Shown here: piece after piece, positions 8,289 to 16,606 of the stretch | Position numbering within the stretch: the first letter of the stretch is position 1 | Layout of the letters: each line of letters opens with the position of its first letter | Origin: Pedobacter sp. FW305-3-2-15-E-R2A2 | GTDB lineage: Bacteria > Bacteroidota > Bacteroidia > Sphingobacteriales > Sphingobacteriaceae | Direction: 5' to 3' | Length of the DNA stretch: 64,000 nucleotides | Assembly: GCF_038446955.1 (NCBI RefSeq) | Contig: NZ_CP151803.1 | Location: forward strand, 4,030,001-4,094,000 | The notes under the pieces: model-generated | What the model was told of the DNA's origin: nothing | Database searches by the model: none | Seen by the model: the letters and a program-made list of their open reading frames with translations, nothing else | Program-made: the position numbers and the translations under genes

Positions 8289-9051
8289 TACTTTTTTTAG
8301 GACTTTTTCATCCGAACAGTACAAACTCTCAAAAAACAGAGAAATTTTTGGCGTATTGCTGCTCCCTGTCTTGTTAGTGTTTATGGTTGACGGGTACATT
8401 ATTTACAAGGCTAACACAGAAGTTTTTGCGGAGTCGCTTACAAATCCATGGACAGTACTATTAGGGAGATATGTTTTCCAGTTCTATAATCTCCTGTATC
8501 CTATTCTCGTTGCTATTTTTGTGTATGCCTGTTGTGATATTGAATATAAAAACAATAATTATAAAATTCTTTTCACCATCCCAATATCTAAAACTGAAAT
8601 ATTCTTTTCTAAAGCACTCTTTATTACATTGGTAATTTTGTTTTCAGTAATACTATCCTATTTAGCCTTCTTACTGAGCGGATATTTTTTAAGCTTGATG
8701 TATCCTGAAATTGGGTTTCAAAATTATGATTATCGGGAAGTTATTTTTTATACTTTTTTTAAACTATTTATCGCCCTGTCTGCTATTTCAATGATTCAGC
8801 TATCTATAAGCCTTGCTCTTAATAGTTTTATTTACCCTATTGGTTTTAGCATGTTCATGGTAGTATTTTCGATAGTAGTGGCGCGGAAGGAATTTTCGGA
8901 TTTCATTCCCTATACGGGAACTTACAAATCTTTTGAAAATATTATGAGCGAGAATAATTCTTTTGCGCGGCTTGACTACAGTAATATTGCCATGATAATT
9001 TTATTTATACTGCTTAGCTATTATCTGTTTAAGCGAAAAAGAATAATTTAG
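8281..9051 (+). CDS. ABC-2 type permease
   Basis: A 256-residue integral membrane protein with six predicted hydrophobic segments (about 22-40, 57-82, 103-130, 155-178, 183-203, 234-250), the topology of the ABC-2 permeases that pair with BcrA-like ATPases. The cytoplasmic loop after the second segment reads DIEYKNNNYKILFTIPISKTEIFFSKAL, split here by function: NNYKILFTIPISK is the coupling region typical of lantibiotic-immunity permeases such as MutG/SpaG. It overlaps the ATPase gene by 8 bases and ends the AT-rich cassette. Confidence 0.85.
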   Translation: MTNTFFRTFSSEQYKLSKNREIFGVLLLPVLLVFMVDGYIIYKANTEVFAESLTNPWTVLLGRYVFQFYNLLYPILVAIFVYACCDIEYKNNNYKILFTIPISKTEIFFSKALFITLVILFSVILSYLAFLLSGYFLSLMYPEIGFQNYDYREVIFYTFFKLFIALSAISMIQLSISLALNSFIYPIGFSMFMVVFSIVVARKEFSDFIPYTGTYKSFENIMSENNSFARLDYSNIAMIILFILLSYYLFKRKRII

Positions 9052-9131
9052 GATTGTTAATATTAATGAATCTCCAACACGTAATTTATTTTACATAAGA
9101 TTTTCAAATACAAATAGTTATGGCTATATTT

Positions 9132-9233
9132 TTATATAGCAATTGCAGCTAAAACGTATGGAATAAAATGGTAAGCGATTACCACACTAAATGCTACAGC
9201 ATCTCTAATTTTATTAATTTCTTTAACGTGCAT
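9132..9233 (-). other. Possible 33-codon hydrophobic peptide ORF
   Basis: In the 258 bases between the permease and the PqiA-like pair the only coding candidate is this minus-strand ORF: MHVKEINKIRD, then a continuous hydrophobic stretch ending VLAAIAI and TAA. Such a peptide would be one membrane helix, like small toxins or bacteriocins, and it is next to an immunity-type transporter. No promoter element was found for it, and AT-rich DNA gives such ORFs by chance. Confidence 0.2.
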
Positions 9234-9309
9234 TTAAAACAATTACCATTTCGGTTTTGTTGAACAAGCTAAATTAACCATTAGCGATTCACAGCCCTTT
9301 TAGAAGCCG

Positions 9310-10629
9310 ATGCATACAACTACGACCTCCAGCAAAAAAACGCTTTTTTCAAAACTCCTGCTGATTTTCGGGCTTGCAATTTTATTAAGTGCGGAAGGGT
9401 ATTTTGGTTACCAGTTACACCAGCTTTCAGACCAGCAGGAAGAGATCAAAGAAGATTACTCCAATATCAACAACATCAGCTCAGGACTGTTCTCTGTGGA
9501 GCAATGGCGGGACAAAGTCTCCGCGATCGTGAGTCGCCAGATCCGTGATTTTACACTAAGCGCAAAACAAAAGAAAGATCTTCAGAAGGAAGTGGAGCAA
9601 ATCATCCTCACCCTGATTGATAAGGCGGAAGCAAAGATCAACAAGCCTAAAAAAACCATCGACGGGAAAATCAGGAAATTCCTGGTTAAAACTTTCGTAA
9701 ATACCGATGACTTTCGGAAGCAGGCGCCCTCTTTCGCAAAAAAGATCATCGCCAAGGTTTACAATCCGACCAATAAAAAGCAGCTCAGCAAAGTGGTGAT
9801 GTCCAAGTTTGATGCACTGGAGCGTGCAGAATACCTGGACAGTACCGTAGCTGCCACCAAGGCGGCAACGGAAAAGATCTATAAAAAATATGGCGCATCC
9901 TCCAATGAAGAATTAAACGCTAAACTCAACGCTTCCCTGTCGCACATCAGGACTTCGACTTACAATTACTCCTTCGCGATGCTGGGTTGTATCGCCATCG
10001 TTTTATCGTTATGGTGGATATTAAGAAAACGCGTTGATTTGCATGCCCCTCTTTTCATCATGTCACTGATGTTCGCCTTCATTCTCCTTTTTATAGGCTT
10101 AACGGCCTCCATGATAGAAGTCGATGCACGCATCAAAGCCATCGATTTTGTGCTGCTGGGCGAACATGTGGTCTTTGAGAACCAGGTATTGTTCTTTCAG
10201 AGCAAGAGCATTCTGGACGTGGTCAGCGTATTGATTGGCCAACCAGCTATGGATGCGGTCCTGGTGGGGGTTTTGATATTGATTTTCAGCATCCTCTTCC
10301 CTATCATGAAGCTCAGCGCTACCGGCATCCACCTCCTGAGTAAAAAGAAAATTGCCCGGAACAGGGTCATCAGGTATTTTGCCTTTCAATCGGGTAAGTG
10401 GAGCATGGCTGATGTCATCGTTATCGCCATATTGATGGTTTATATTGGCTTAAACGGATTACTAGATAGTCAGTTGCAGAGTCTGAATATAAAAAGTGAC
10501 GACCTGAATGTCATGACCACCAACAATACTGCACTCCAGCCAGGATTTATCATCTTCATCAGCTTTGTATTATATGGTCTTATTTTATCCACCATCCTAA
10601 AATTCATTTCTCCTCATGAAAGCCACTAA
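9310..10629 (+). CDS. PqiA-domain membrane protein, first of a tandem pair
   Basis: A 439-residue inner-membrane protein. One transmembrane helix (about 14-34) is followed by roughly 190 residues of charged, largely helical sequence outside the membrane core, then five or so hydrophobic segments (about 221-239, 246-268, 312-335, 365-385, 413-433). The C-terminal half, with GKWSMADVIVIAILMVYIGLNG split as GKWSMADV and VYIGLNG, is the signature of paraquat-inducible protein A domains. PqiA proteins work with MCE lipid-transport proteins in Proteobacteria, but no MCE gene is here. Its end overlaps the next gene by 14 bases, and the two proteins align along their full length. Confidence 0.75.
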   Translation: MHTTTTSSKKTLFSKLLLIFGLAILLSAEGYFGYQLHQLSDQQEEIKEDYSNINNISSGLFSVEQWRDKVSAIVSRQIRDFTLSAKQKKDLQKEVEQIILTLIDKAEAKINKPKKTIDGKIRKFLVKTFVNTDDFRKQAPSFAKKIIAKVYNPTNKKQLSKVVMSKFDALERAEYLDSTVAATKAATEKIYKKYGASSNEELNAKLNASLSHIRTSTYNYSFAMLGCIAIVLSLWWILRKRVDLHAPLFIMSLMFAFILLFIGLTASMIEVDARIKAIDFVLLGEHVVFENQVLFFQSKSILDVVSVLIGQPAMDAVLVGVLILIFSILFPIMKLSATGIHLLSKKKIARNRVIRYFAFQSGKWSMADVIVIAILMVYIGLNGLLDSQLQSLNIKSDDLNVMTTNNTALQPGFIIFISFVLYGLILSTILKFISPHESH

Positions 10630-11941
10630 GAAAACAGTCCTTCCCAACATTATACTTCTGGTTGGCCTGAGTCTGCTGCTTTGCGGGGAGGCCTGGTTTG
10701 GATACCGTGTATCTACGCTTTCCAGTCGGCAGGAAGAAATCAAGTCAGATTATAGTGTAGCCAACAACATTACCTTCGGCATCTTATCTGTAGACCAGTG
10801 GCGCGAAAAAATGGCCGCTGTGGTGGAGGGAAAAGTCAATGAGTTTAACATGACCACCCTTCAGAAAAAAGAACTCCAGAAAAAGGTGGAGAAACAATTA
10901 AACAGTCTGCTTGGCAAAGCTGTAAATGAGTTCAATAAACCGCAGAAGAGCATTGGCGGCAAACTCAAAAAACTCGCTTTCAATGCCATGGTTGACCAGG
11001 AAGAAATCCAGGCCGAGGTGCCCGCTTTCGCCGCTACTATCGTTGCCAGAATCAATAAACCTGCAAGCAAGAAAAGGCTCAAAAACATCATCAGTAGTAA
11101 AGTTGACCAGCTGGAGAAGCAAACTTTCGACAACACCGAACCGGCCAGTGTTACCGTAAACAGGCACATTTATAAAAAATACGGGGTATCCACCACTCAT
11201 GCTTTTGAAAAAACCGTCAATTCTCAGCTAGCCAGCATACAGACACTCACCCACAAATACACTTATGCAATGATTGGCTGTGTGCTATTGGCCCTCTGCC
11301 TCTGGTTCTTCCTTAGAAAACACGTACGGCTTCATACCACACTGTATATCCTTTCTCTTTTGTTTGCCTTTGTCCTCTTATTGGTAGGTGTTACAGCCAC
11401 GATTATAGAAGTTGATGCACGCATCCAGTCCTTAAACTTAACATTGCTTAGCGAAAAGTTAGCTTTTACCAACCAGGTGTTGTTTTTTCAGAGTAAAAGT
11501 ATCACCGGCATAGTCAGGTCATTAATTGGACAACCTAAACCGGATGCCGTACTGGTTGGCATCCTCATCCTGCTCTTCGTGATCATTCTGCCTGTGCTTC
11601 GAATGATTGGCAAAGGCATCCTGATCTGGGGAAGGGATAAATACGCCGAAAATAAGCTGATCCGGTTTCTAGCATTGGATTTAGGCAAATGGGATATGGC
11701 TGATGTCATGGTTGTCGGCATTGCGATGACTTATATTGGCTTAAACGGGATCTTGCAGAGTCAGCTCTCAGGGCTGAATATACAGGAGGAATTGCTTTCT
11801 ACGGTCACACAAAATAACACCTCATTGCAACCCGGCTATTATATTTTTGTCGCTTATGTGGTCTATGCCACAGTATTGTCCATGATCTTAAAACGAATAA
11901 ACCCATTAGAAAAACCGGTAAAGGTTCCGGGAGCTTCGTAA
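10616..11941 (+). CDS. PqiA-domain membrane protein, second of a tandem pair
   Basis: A 441-residue paralogue of the preceding protein with the same layout: N-terminal helix (about 11-28), the shared block SSRQEEIKSDYS (SDQQEEIKEDYS in the first copy), a long charged region, and a PqiA-like C-terminal half with GKWDMADVMVVGIAM and TYIGLNG. The blocks IEVDARI, NQVLFFQSKSI and LIGQP are the same in both copies. The start at 10616 lies inside the end of the first copy, which implies translational coupling and a hetero-oligomer. Function unknown; a lipid or envelope-stress role is inference from the family. Confidence 0.75.
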   Translation: MKATKKTVLPNIILLVGLSLLLCGEAWFGYRVSTLSSRQEEIKSDYSVANNITFGILSVDQWREKMAAVVEGKVNEFNMTTLQKKELQKKVEKQLNSLLGKAVNEFNKPQKSIGGKLKKLAFNAMVDQEEIQAEVPAFAATIVARINKPASKKRLKNIISSKVDQLEKQTFDNTEPASVTVNRHIYKKYGVSTTHAFEKTVNSQLASIQTLTHKYTYAMIGCVLLALCLWFFLRKHVRLHTTLYILSLLFAFVLLLVGVTATIIEVDARIQSLNLTLLSEKLAFTNQVLFFQSKSITGIVRSLIGQPKPDAVLVGILILLFVIILPVLRMIGKGILIWGRDKYAENKLIRFLALDLGKWDMADVMVVGIAMTYIGLNGILQSQLSGLNIQEELLSTVTQNNTSLQPGYYIFVAYVVYATVLSMILKRINPLEKPVKVPGAS

Positions 11942-11991
11942 AATGTCCGTCTTGTCTTGTAAATAAAGTACCTTGCATAAAACCCCTGCTT

Positions 11992-12978
11992 ATGAAAATT
12001 GCTGTCTTCAGTACCTGTAAATATGATCGTGATTTCCTCCAGGAATACAATACCAATCATGAGTTAACTTTTTTTGAATCTGCGCTCAATCTACAGAATG
12101 TAGCCCTTACTAAAGGCTTCCATGCCTTGTGTTTGTTCGTAAATGACAGTGCAGACCGGGAGGTCCTGCAGGCATTGAAAGCGAATGGAATAAGGCTGAT
12201 CCTGTTGAGATGTGCCGGATTTAACAACGTTGATATTGCAGTTGCTGCTGAGGTAGGAATCAAGGTCCTTAGGGTTCCTGCGTATTCTCCGGAAGCCGTA
12301 GCTGAACATGCGATGGCAATGATCCTCACGCTTAACCGTAAAACACATAAGGCTTATAACCGAATCAGGGAAGGGAATTTCTCCCTTGAAGGCTTGATGG
12401 GATTTAACCTGCACAACTGCAAAGTGGCGCTCATCGGAACCGGGAATATCGGAAAAGCGTTTTACAAAATATTAAAAGGATTCGGTTGTAAGGTGGTTGC
12501 CTATGACCCCTGGCCAGATCCAGCACTTATTGAACAAGGACTATCTTACGGCACTATGGAAGAAGCACTTAAAGATGCAGAAGTGGTCTCCTTACATTGC
12601 CCGCTGACTGAAGACACGCATCACATGATCAACGCGAATACGCTTAAACTATTTAAGAAGGGTGCCATGCTGATCAATACCAGTCGTGGGGGACTCATTG
12701 ATACTCAAGACGTAATTGAAGCCTTAAAATCAGCTCAGCTGGGTTACCTTGGACTCGATGTTTATGAGCAGGAATCAAAGCTTTTCTTCCAGGACCTTTC
12801 GGGTGACATTATACAGGACGATTTGATCTCAAGACTGATTTCTTTTCCGAATGTGCTGATCACCTCCCATCAGGGATTTTTCACCAGGGAGGCGATGCAG
12901 CAAATCGCAGAGATCACCTTTGCAAATGCAGCTGCATTTGAATCCGGATCAGCGCTTGTTAATGAAGTAAAAGCTTAG
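11992..12978 (+). CDS. ldhA: D-lactate dehydrogenase (2-hydroxyacid dehydrogenase)
   Basis: A 328-residue NAD-dependent D-2-hydroxyacid dehydrogenase that reduces pyruvate to D-lactate. The NAD-binding motif GTGNIG is at 149-154, followed by Asp172 in the adenosine pocket (AYDPW). Catalytic residues are Arg232 (TSRGG), Glu261 (DVYEQE) and His293 (SHQGF). The N-terminal substrate loop LLRCAGFNNVD and the insertion with LFFQD mark the fermentative D-LDH subgroup rather than glycerate or phosphoglycerate dehydrogenases. It stands alone, 50 bases after the PqiA pair. Confidence 0.93.
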   Translation: MKIAVFSTCKYDRDFLQEYNTNHELTFFESALNLQNVALTKGFHALCLFVNDSADREVLQALKANGIRLILLRCAGFNNVDIAVAAEVGIKVLRVPAYSPEAVAEHAMAMILTLNRKTHKAYNRIREGNFSLEGLMGFNLHNCKVALIGTGNIGKAFYKILKGFGCKVVAYDPWPDPALIEQGLSYGTMEEALKDAEVVSLHCPLTEDTHHMINANTLKLFKKGAMLINTSRGGLIDTQDVIEALKSAQLGYLGLDVYEQESKLFFQDLSGDIIQDDLISRLISFPNVLITSHQGFFTREAMQQIAEITFANAAAFESGSALVNEVKA

Positions 12979-13052
12979 GAAGATGATTTCGTTTGTTCGG
13001 TTCAAATATCTGGTGGTTCATTGTGATTTTTTTAGCATTTTAAATGTTTTCA

Positions 13053-14651
13053 CTATAAAACTACCGGCAGCAGGTATTTTTCTACGATTTCATCAGCCTG
13101 GGCGTGCGCGAACGCTTTACCATAGGCCGAGGCGGTAATCACAATCACAATGGGCAGATCCTTAAACACATAGATCTTGTTTCCACCGTTTCCACTGCTA
13201 TAATATACCTGATAAGATTTACCAGCAATCACGAAAGCCTTGTTCCAAAAAAGAAGTCCGTAAAAACCAGGTCTGTCCGCCGGAAGGACCTGTAAGGGGG
13301 AAAAGCTTTTATCTACCCAGGATTTTTCGAGCAGGCGTTTGCCATTGTACACGCCCCCATTTGAATACAACTGACCATACTTCGCAAAATCAAGCGCACG
13401 TAACCTGAGCCCACCACCACCAAACGGCTTACCCTGTGGTGTCCGTGCCCATTCAAATTTAGCTATGCCCAATGGTGCAAAAAGGTTTTTATTAGCAAAT
13501 GCCTCTACACCACCTGGTATACTTTTGTCGAGAATGTCCATCACCAGATTGGTGCCCGCGGTAAAATATGACCAGCTTTTACCATTTTGGCGACCAGCAA
13601 CCATCGGAAGGTCAAGTGTAAATTTGGTATAATCGGCTGTTGGGTACATATTCTCTTCATTTCCTGCAGAGCTTTCCACCTCGTCATTCCCCTCAAATGC
13701 GGCACTCATGCTCAGCAGATCTACAATGCTTACACTATCCTTTTTGCTGCTATAGTTGGCATAATCCTGAAGCTTATAGAATTCCTTCAGGACCTGGTTT
13801 TCAGAACGGATAAAGCCCGCCCTGATGGCCATTCCCGTGAGTGTCGCGGTTATCGATTTGCTCACCGACCTGGGATCATGCAGCGTTTCTCTTTTTTCCC
13901 CGTTGTAATACTGTTCCAGAAGCAACTCCCCCTTCTTCATGACCACAATCCCATTGATCATGCGATACGTCTGATCGGCCACCTTTGTATTGAGCGCAAC
14001 AATCAGTTTCCTGTTCAGCTTCGCTTTGGAAAGCTTAAAGCCACTTCCTGCGGCTATGGCTTGTGGCCCCATTGTCAAGGGATCGATTTTCTTTGGAATT
14101 CTTGTGATATGGATTCCTGCCTGTGCCTGCACTGCACTATATTTTGTTCCGTTTTGTTCCACATAAACGCTGACCCGTATTTCCAGCAGCTTTGGCGCTG
14201 TACTTAAAAGCGACATCCCTGCTTTTGCCATGAAGCGGTCCCAAAGGTTAATGCTCCATAATCCCGACCTGTTTGAGCTGATCAAAACGATATCCATCGG
14301 GCGATTAGTGGTCTTATCTTGTGGCAGGATCGCCCCTGGCCCAAGGTTTTCAGTATAAACCTTTTTACCGTCTACATAAAAATCAAAGCTATAATTACCG
14401 ATAGCCAATAGCTCTTCCGTTTTTACTGAAGGGGCAAGTTTGGCAAGTTCAGCCTGAAGAGAAGCATCCGGCGACAACAGCAGGTAAAGGTCCTTGTCTG
14501 AACCGACATTATAGGAAGAGATGGCCGGAACAGTCTGAAGACCCTCCCTTGCAGGTCTGACATCAAAAAAAGCCAGTTTCTGTGCATAGGATTGCAAGGC
14601 GAAAACTGGAAGCGTAAAAAGAAGGACTATGGCGTAAAATTTCCGGATCAT
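13053..14651 (-). CDS. Serine hydrolase, class C beta-lactamase-related
   Basis: A 532-residue exported protein. The signal peptide (MIRKFYAIVLLF...QSYAQ) is followed by about 200 residues of an N-terminal beta-rich domain of unknown role and then a beta-lactamase/transpeptidase-like domain. The nucleophile motif is SVSK (Ser262, Lys265 from the chosen start), with downstream FTAGTNL and a C-terminal SSGNGG in place of the KTG box, typical of esterases and peptidases of this clan rather than true beta-lactamases. The start is set to ATG 14651 because a promoter lies at 14686-14716, between here and the longer reading frame at 14708. The AraC gene lies upstream on the same strand. Confidence 0.87.
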   Translation of the reverse strand: MIRKFYAIVLLFTLPVFALQSYAQKLAFFDVRPAREGLQTVPAISSYNVGSDKDLYLLLSPDASLQAELAKLAPSVKTEELLAIGNYSFDFYVDGKKVYTENLGPGAILPQDKTTNRPMDIVLISSNRSGLWSINLWDRFMAKAGMSLLSTAPKLLEIRVSVYVEQNGTKYSAVQAQAGIHITRIPKKIDPLTMGPQAIAAGSGFKLSKAKLNRKLIVALNTKVADQTYRMINGIVVMKKGELLLEQYYNGEKRETLHDPRSVSKSITATLTGMAIRAGFIRSENQVLKEFYKLQDYANYSSKKDSVSIVDLLSMSAAFEGNDEVESSAGNEENMYPTADYTKFTLDLPMVAGRQNGKSWSYFTAGTNLVMDILDKSIPGGVEAFANKNLFAPLGIAKFEWARTPQGKPFGGGGLRLRALDFAKYGQLYSNGGVYNGKRLLEKSWVDKSFSPLQVLPADRPGFYGLLFWNKAFVIAGKSYQVYYSSGNGGNKIYVFKDLPIVIVITASAYGKAFAHAQADEIVEKYLLPVVL

Positions 14652-14685
14652 ATTTTTTTGTGTAAAAATAAGGTACTGCAAGGGC

Positions 14686-14716
14686 CAAATATAGAACGAG
14701 ATTAACATCTGGCTAA
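14686..14716 (-). promoter_or_regulatory. Promoter of the serine hydrolase gene
   Basis: Minus strand: TTAGC (14716-14712), 18-base spacer, TATATTTG (14693-14686), matching TAnnTTTG. The -33 part overlaps the stop codon of the AraC gene. A transcript would start about 25-30 bases before ATG 14651, which supports that start codon and gives the hydrolase its own promoter beside read-through from araC. Confidence 0.55.
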
Positions 14717-15519
14717 AACTTCAGGAGCCGCCTGAAAAATAGTGGCGTATTCCCGCTAAAAGCTTTGAAGCACCTGACCATATGACTATGATCGGCAAAT
14801 CCGCAGCTATGGGCAATTGTACTCAGTGAACTTCCTTTAACAGAGAGCTGAGAAAATACCCTCTCTACCTTTAACAGGCGAATATATTCGGCGATGGTGC
14901 AACCGAAATACTTGCTGAACGACCTTGATAAATGGACCGGATGGACACCTGCTACGGCAGCGATCGCCTTCAGATCCGGCGGACAAAGATAATTGTCCTG
15001 AAGCAGCTCGCCTACTTTACCGACCCAAGAGGGTCTAAACCGGGATTCCTTTGTATCAGAAAAAAGTGGATTAATGGCCTCCATGACCAGATTTTGAATC
15101 CCAAGTATGGTTAGATCATCCGCAATCTTACTTTCTCCCAACAGCTTATAAAACAAGATTTTTGTTCTGGGACAAGATATTTCAAAGCTTCCCTCTTGTA
15201 CATCGACATCAGGATACATTTCATTGATCCAGCGGTGCTGAAGCTCAAGCTGCATCCCACGGGTTTCTCCCGGAGGCTTGATGTTGTAATGTGATTCCTG
15301 GGCGTTATGGAATAACAGGCTTCCTGCCGAGAGGTTCAGTTTGCCTTTTTTATTCCCTTCGATTACTTTTCCTTTCAGTAGAAAGGTGAAATAGACATTC
15401 TCATGGTGGTGCCAGTCCACATAATCGTGGGTATAGGCCGTGTTGGTCAGAATTAGTCCGCCTGTTTCCAGCTTCTGACTTGTCACGCCGAAGAACTCAC
15501 CTGAACTCAATTTTTCCAT
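14713..15519 (-). CDS. AraC-family transcriptional regulator
   Basis: A 268-residue regulator. The N-terminal part is a cupin-like sensing domain (YVDWHHHENVYFTFLLKG, split as DWHHHENVYF; then SLLFHNAQESH), and the C-terminal 100 residues are the double helix-turn-helix of AraC proteins, with HPVHLSRSFSKYFG in the first and STIAHSCGFADHSHMVRCF in the second. It precedes the serine hydrolase on the same strand and is a natural candidate to control it. The ligand is unknown. Confidence 0.88.
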   Translation of the reverse strand: MEKLSSGEFFGVTSQKLETGGLILTNTAYTHDYVDWHHHENVYFTFLLKGKVIEGNKKGKLNLSAGSLLFHNAQESHYNIKPPGETRGMQLELQHRWINEMYPDVDVQEGSFEISCPRTKILFYKLLGESKIADDLTILGIQNLVMEAINPLFSDTKESRFRPSWVGKVGELLQDNYLCPPDLKAIAAVAGVHPVHLSRSFSKYFGCTIAEYIRLLKVERVFSQLSVKGSSLSTIAHSCGFADHSHMVRCFKAFSGNTPLFFRRLLKF

Positions 15520-15535
15520 AACCTGATTTAGAAGC

Positions 15536-15569
15536 TTAGCGCCAAGATTTGTTACACCCTACCTTTGCA
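15536..15569 (+). promoter_or_regulatory. Strong Bacteroidota-type promoter without an annotated gene
   Basis: TTAGC (15536-15540), 19-base spacer, TACCTTTGCA (15560-15569). Both boxes are the same as those of the tRNA-Lys promoter at 5677-5709. Transcription would run rightward from about 15573 into the 326-base stretch before the ankyrin gene. Confidence 0.6.
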
Positions 15570-15574
15570 GAAAG

Positions 15575-15682
15575 ATGGAATCAGCAGGACAAGCGGAGTG
15601 TTTCGGTGATTCGAGTTTAAAGACCTCAGGTATGAATGCTGGCAGGATCACCAAACTCAGCATCAAAACCAGGATAAAATGA
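15575..15682 (+). CDS. Possible leaderless 35-residue ORF
   Basis: An ATG five bases after the TACCTTTGCA promoter box opens a 35-codon frame (MESAGQAECFG... ending KTRIK, TGA). The position would make the mRNA nearly leaderless. The peptide is polar with a basic tail, without signal or membrane segment, and resembles nothing I know. An AT-only hairpin (TACTTAA/TTAAGTA, 15684-15702) follows. It may be a real small protein, the start of a non-coding RNA, or the leftover of a lost gene. Confidence 0.3.
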   Translation: MESAGQAECFGDSSLKTSGMNAGRITKLSIKTRIK

Positions 15683-15695
15683 TTACTTAAAAAAC

Positions 15696-15728
15696 TTAAG
15701 TATAAGCAGTTGAAAGTATAATTTTGCA
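15696..15728 (+). promoter_or_regulatory. Possible promoter of the ankyrin gene
   Basis: TAATTTTGCA (15719-15728) fits TAnnTTTG, with TTAAG 18 bases upstream (15696-15700). The leader to ATG 15846 would be about 115 bases. Weak because the -33 box is poor. Confidence 0.35.
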
Positions 15729-15845
15729 TATTTAAAATAAAAAACAACCGCCATGTGTTGCCGCCAGAAGCCGATTACGCAAGAAGCAGGACCTGACCAG
15801 CACTGCTGCTATTAACAAGAATGTATAGGACAATACCCGGGCAAT

Positions 15846-16502
15846 ATGGAAACTGAAGAACAAAAAATGAAAAAACTGATCGATGCGAAAGCCTATAAAG
15901 ACATAGAAGCCGCGCTGGTCAATCAACCAGGCCTCGCTAATGAGGGAATTCGATATGACGACCAAAACATAACAAAAGCACATCCGTTGCACCGGATATG
16001 CGATGGTGTATTTTCCGGAACCTGTACTGAAGAAGAGGCCATTCAGATGGCAAAGATCTTTCTTAAATATGGCGCCAATATCAATGGCGGCGAATTAGCA
16101 GAAAAAAGCGATTCCCCACTTACGGCTGCATCGAGCCTGAATGCGGATAAAGTTGCCATCTTTTATATGGAACAGGGCGCCAACATCCATCATGCAGGTT
16201 GTCATGGAGGAACCGCATTGCATTGGGCTTGTTGGTGTGGAAGAAGCGAAGTTGTTGAGCAACTCATCGCAAGAGGCGCAGCAATTAATCAAAGATGTAT
16301 AGATTTTAAAGCCAGTCCACTCTTCTGGGCAATTCATGGTTTAAAGAGTGGAGGCTCAAAAGGTTTGAACGACAGTCTGGAATGCGTCAAACTCTTGATT
16401 CAATCCGGTGCAGATAAAAATATACCGAATGTTGATGGAGATACAGTGTACGACATGCTAAGCGATGAAGATGAAGCACTAAAGGAGCTATTAAAGGTGT
16501 AG
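15846..16502 (+). CDS. Ankyrin-repeat protein
   Basis: A 218-residue cytoplasmic protein with no signal peptide. The ankyrin pattern is visible as ALHWACWCGRSEVVEQLIARGAAIN (core ALHWAC and VVEQLIARGA), a preceding degenerate unit with PLTAASSLNADKVAIFYMEQGANIH (core PLTAAS), and a C-terminal unit ECVKLLIQSGADKN. Four or so repeats in all, which mediate protein binding. The partner is unknown, and the neighbour genes give no hint. Confidence 0.85.
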   Translation: METEEQKMKKLIDAKAYKDIEAALVNQPGLANEGIRYDDQNITKAHPLHRICDGVFSGTCTEEEAIQMAKIFLKYGANINGGELAEKSDSPLTAASSLNADKVAIFYMEQGANIHHAGCHGGTALHWACWCGRSEVVEQLIARGAAINQRCIDFKASPLFWAIHGLKSGGSKGLNDSLECVKLLIQSGADKNIPNVDGDTVYDMLSDEDEALKELLKV

Positions 16503-16606
16503 TCAGCACCTTCATCGATGGTAAAAATGGTCTTTTTTTCGATCGGGTAAGCAACAGCGCCCTGCGATTCGTACATTAGCCTTATAAACCAACCAACTCT
16601 CAAACG

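Noticed and set aside
6097..9051. Integrative element with attachment sites
   Set aside because: No integrase gene and no second copy of the tRNA 3' end was found between 9052 and 9310, so only horizontal acquisition in general is suggested.
13587..14207. 206-codon plus-strand frame
   Set aside because: It lies antisense to the serine hydrolase gene, whose frame carries the SVSK motif and a signal peptide; the plus-strand product resembles nothing and is Cys/His-rich like other shadows.
15559..15747. 62-codon hydrophobic minus-strand frame
   Set aside because: No promoter element on that strand, and it covers the strong plus-strand promoter and ORF; composition is what AT-rich DNA gives by chance.
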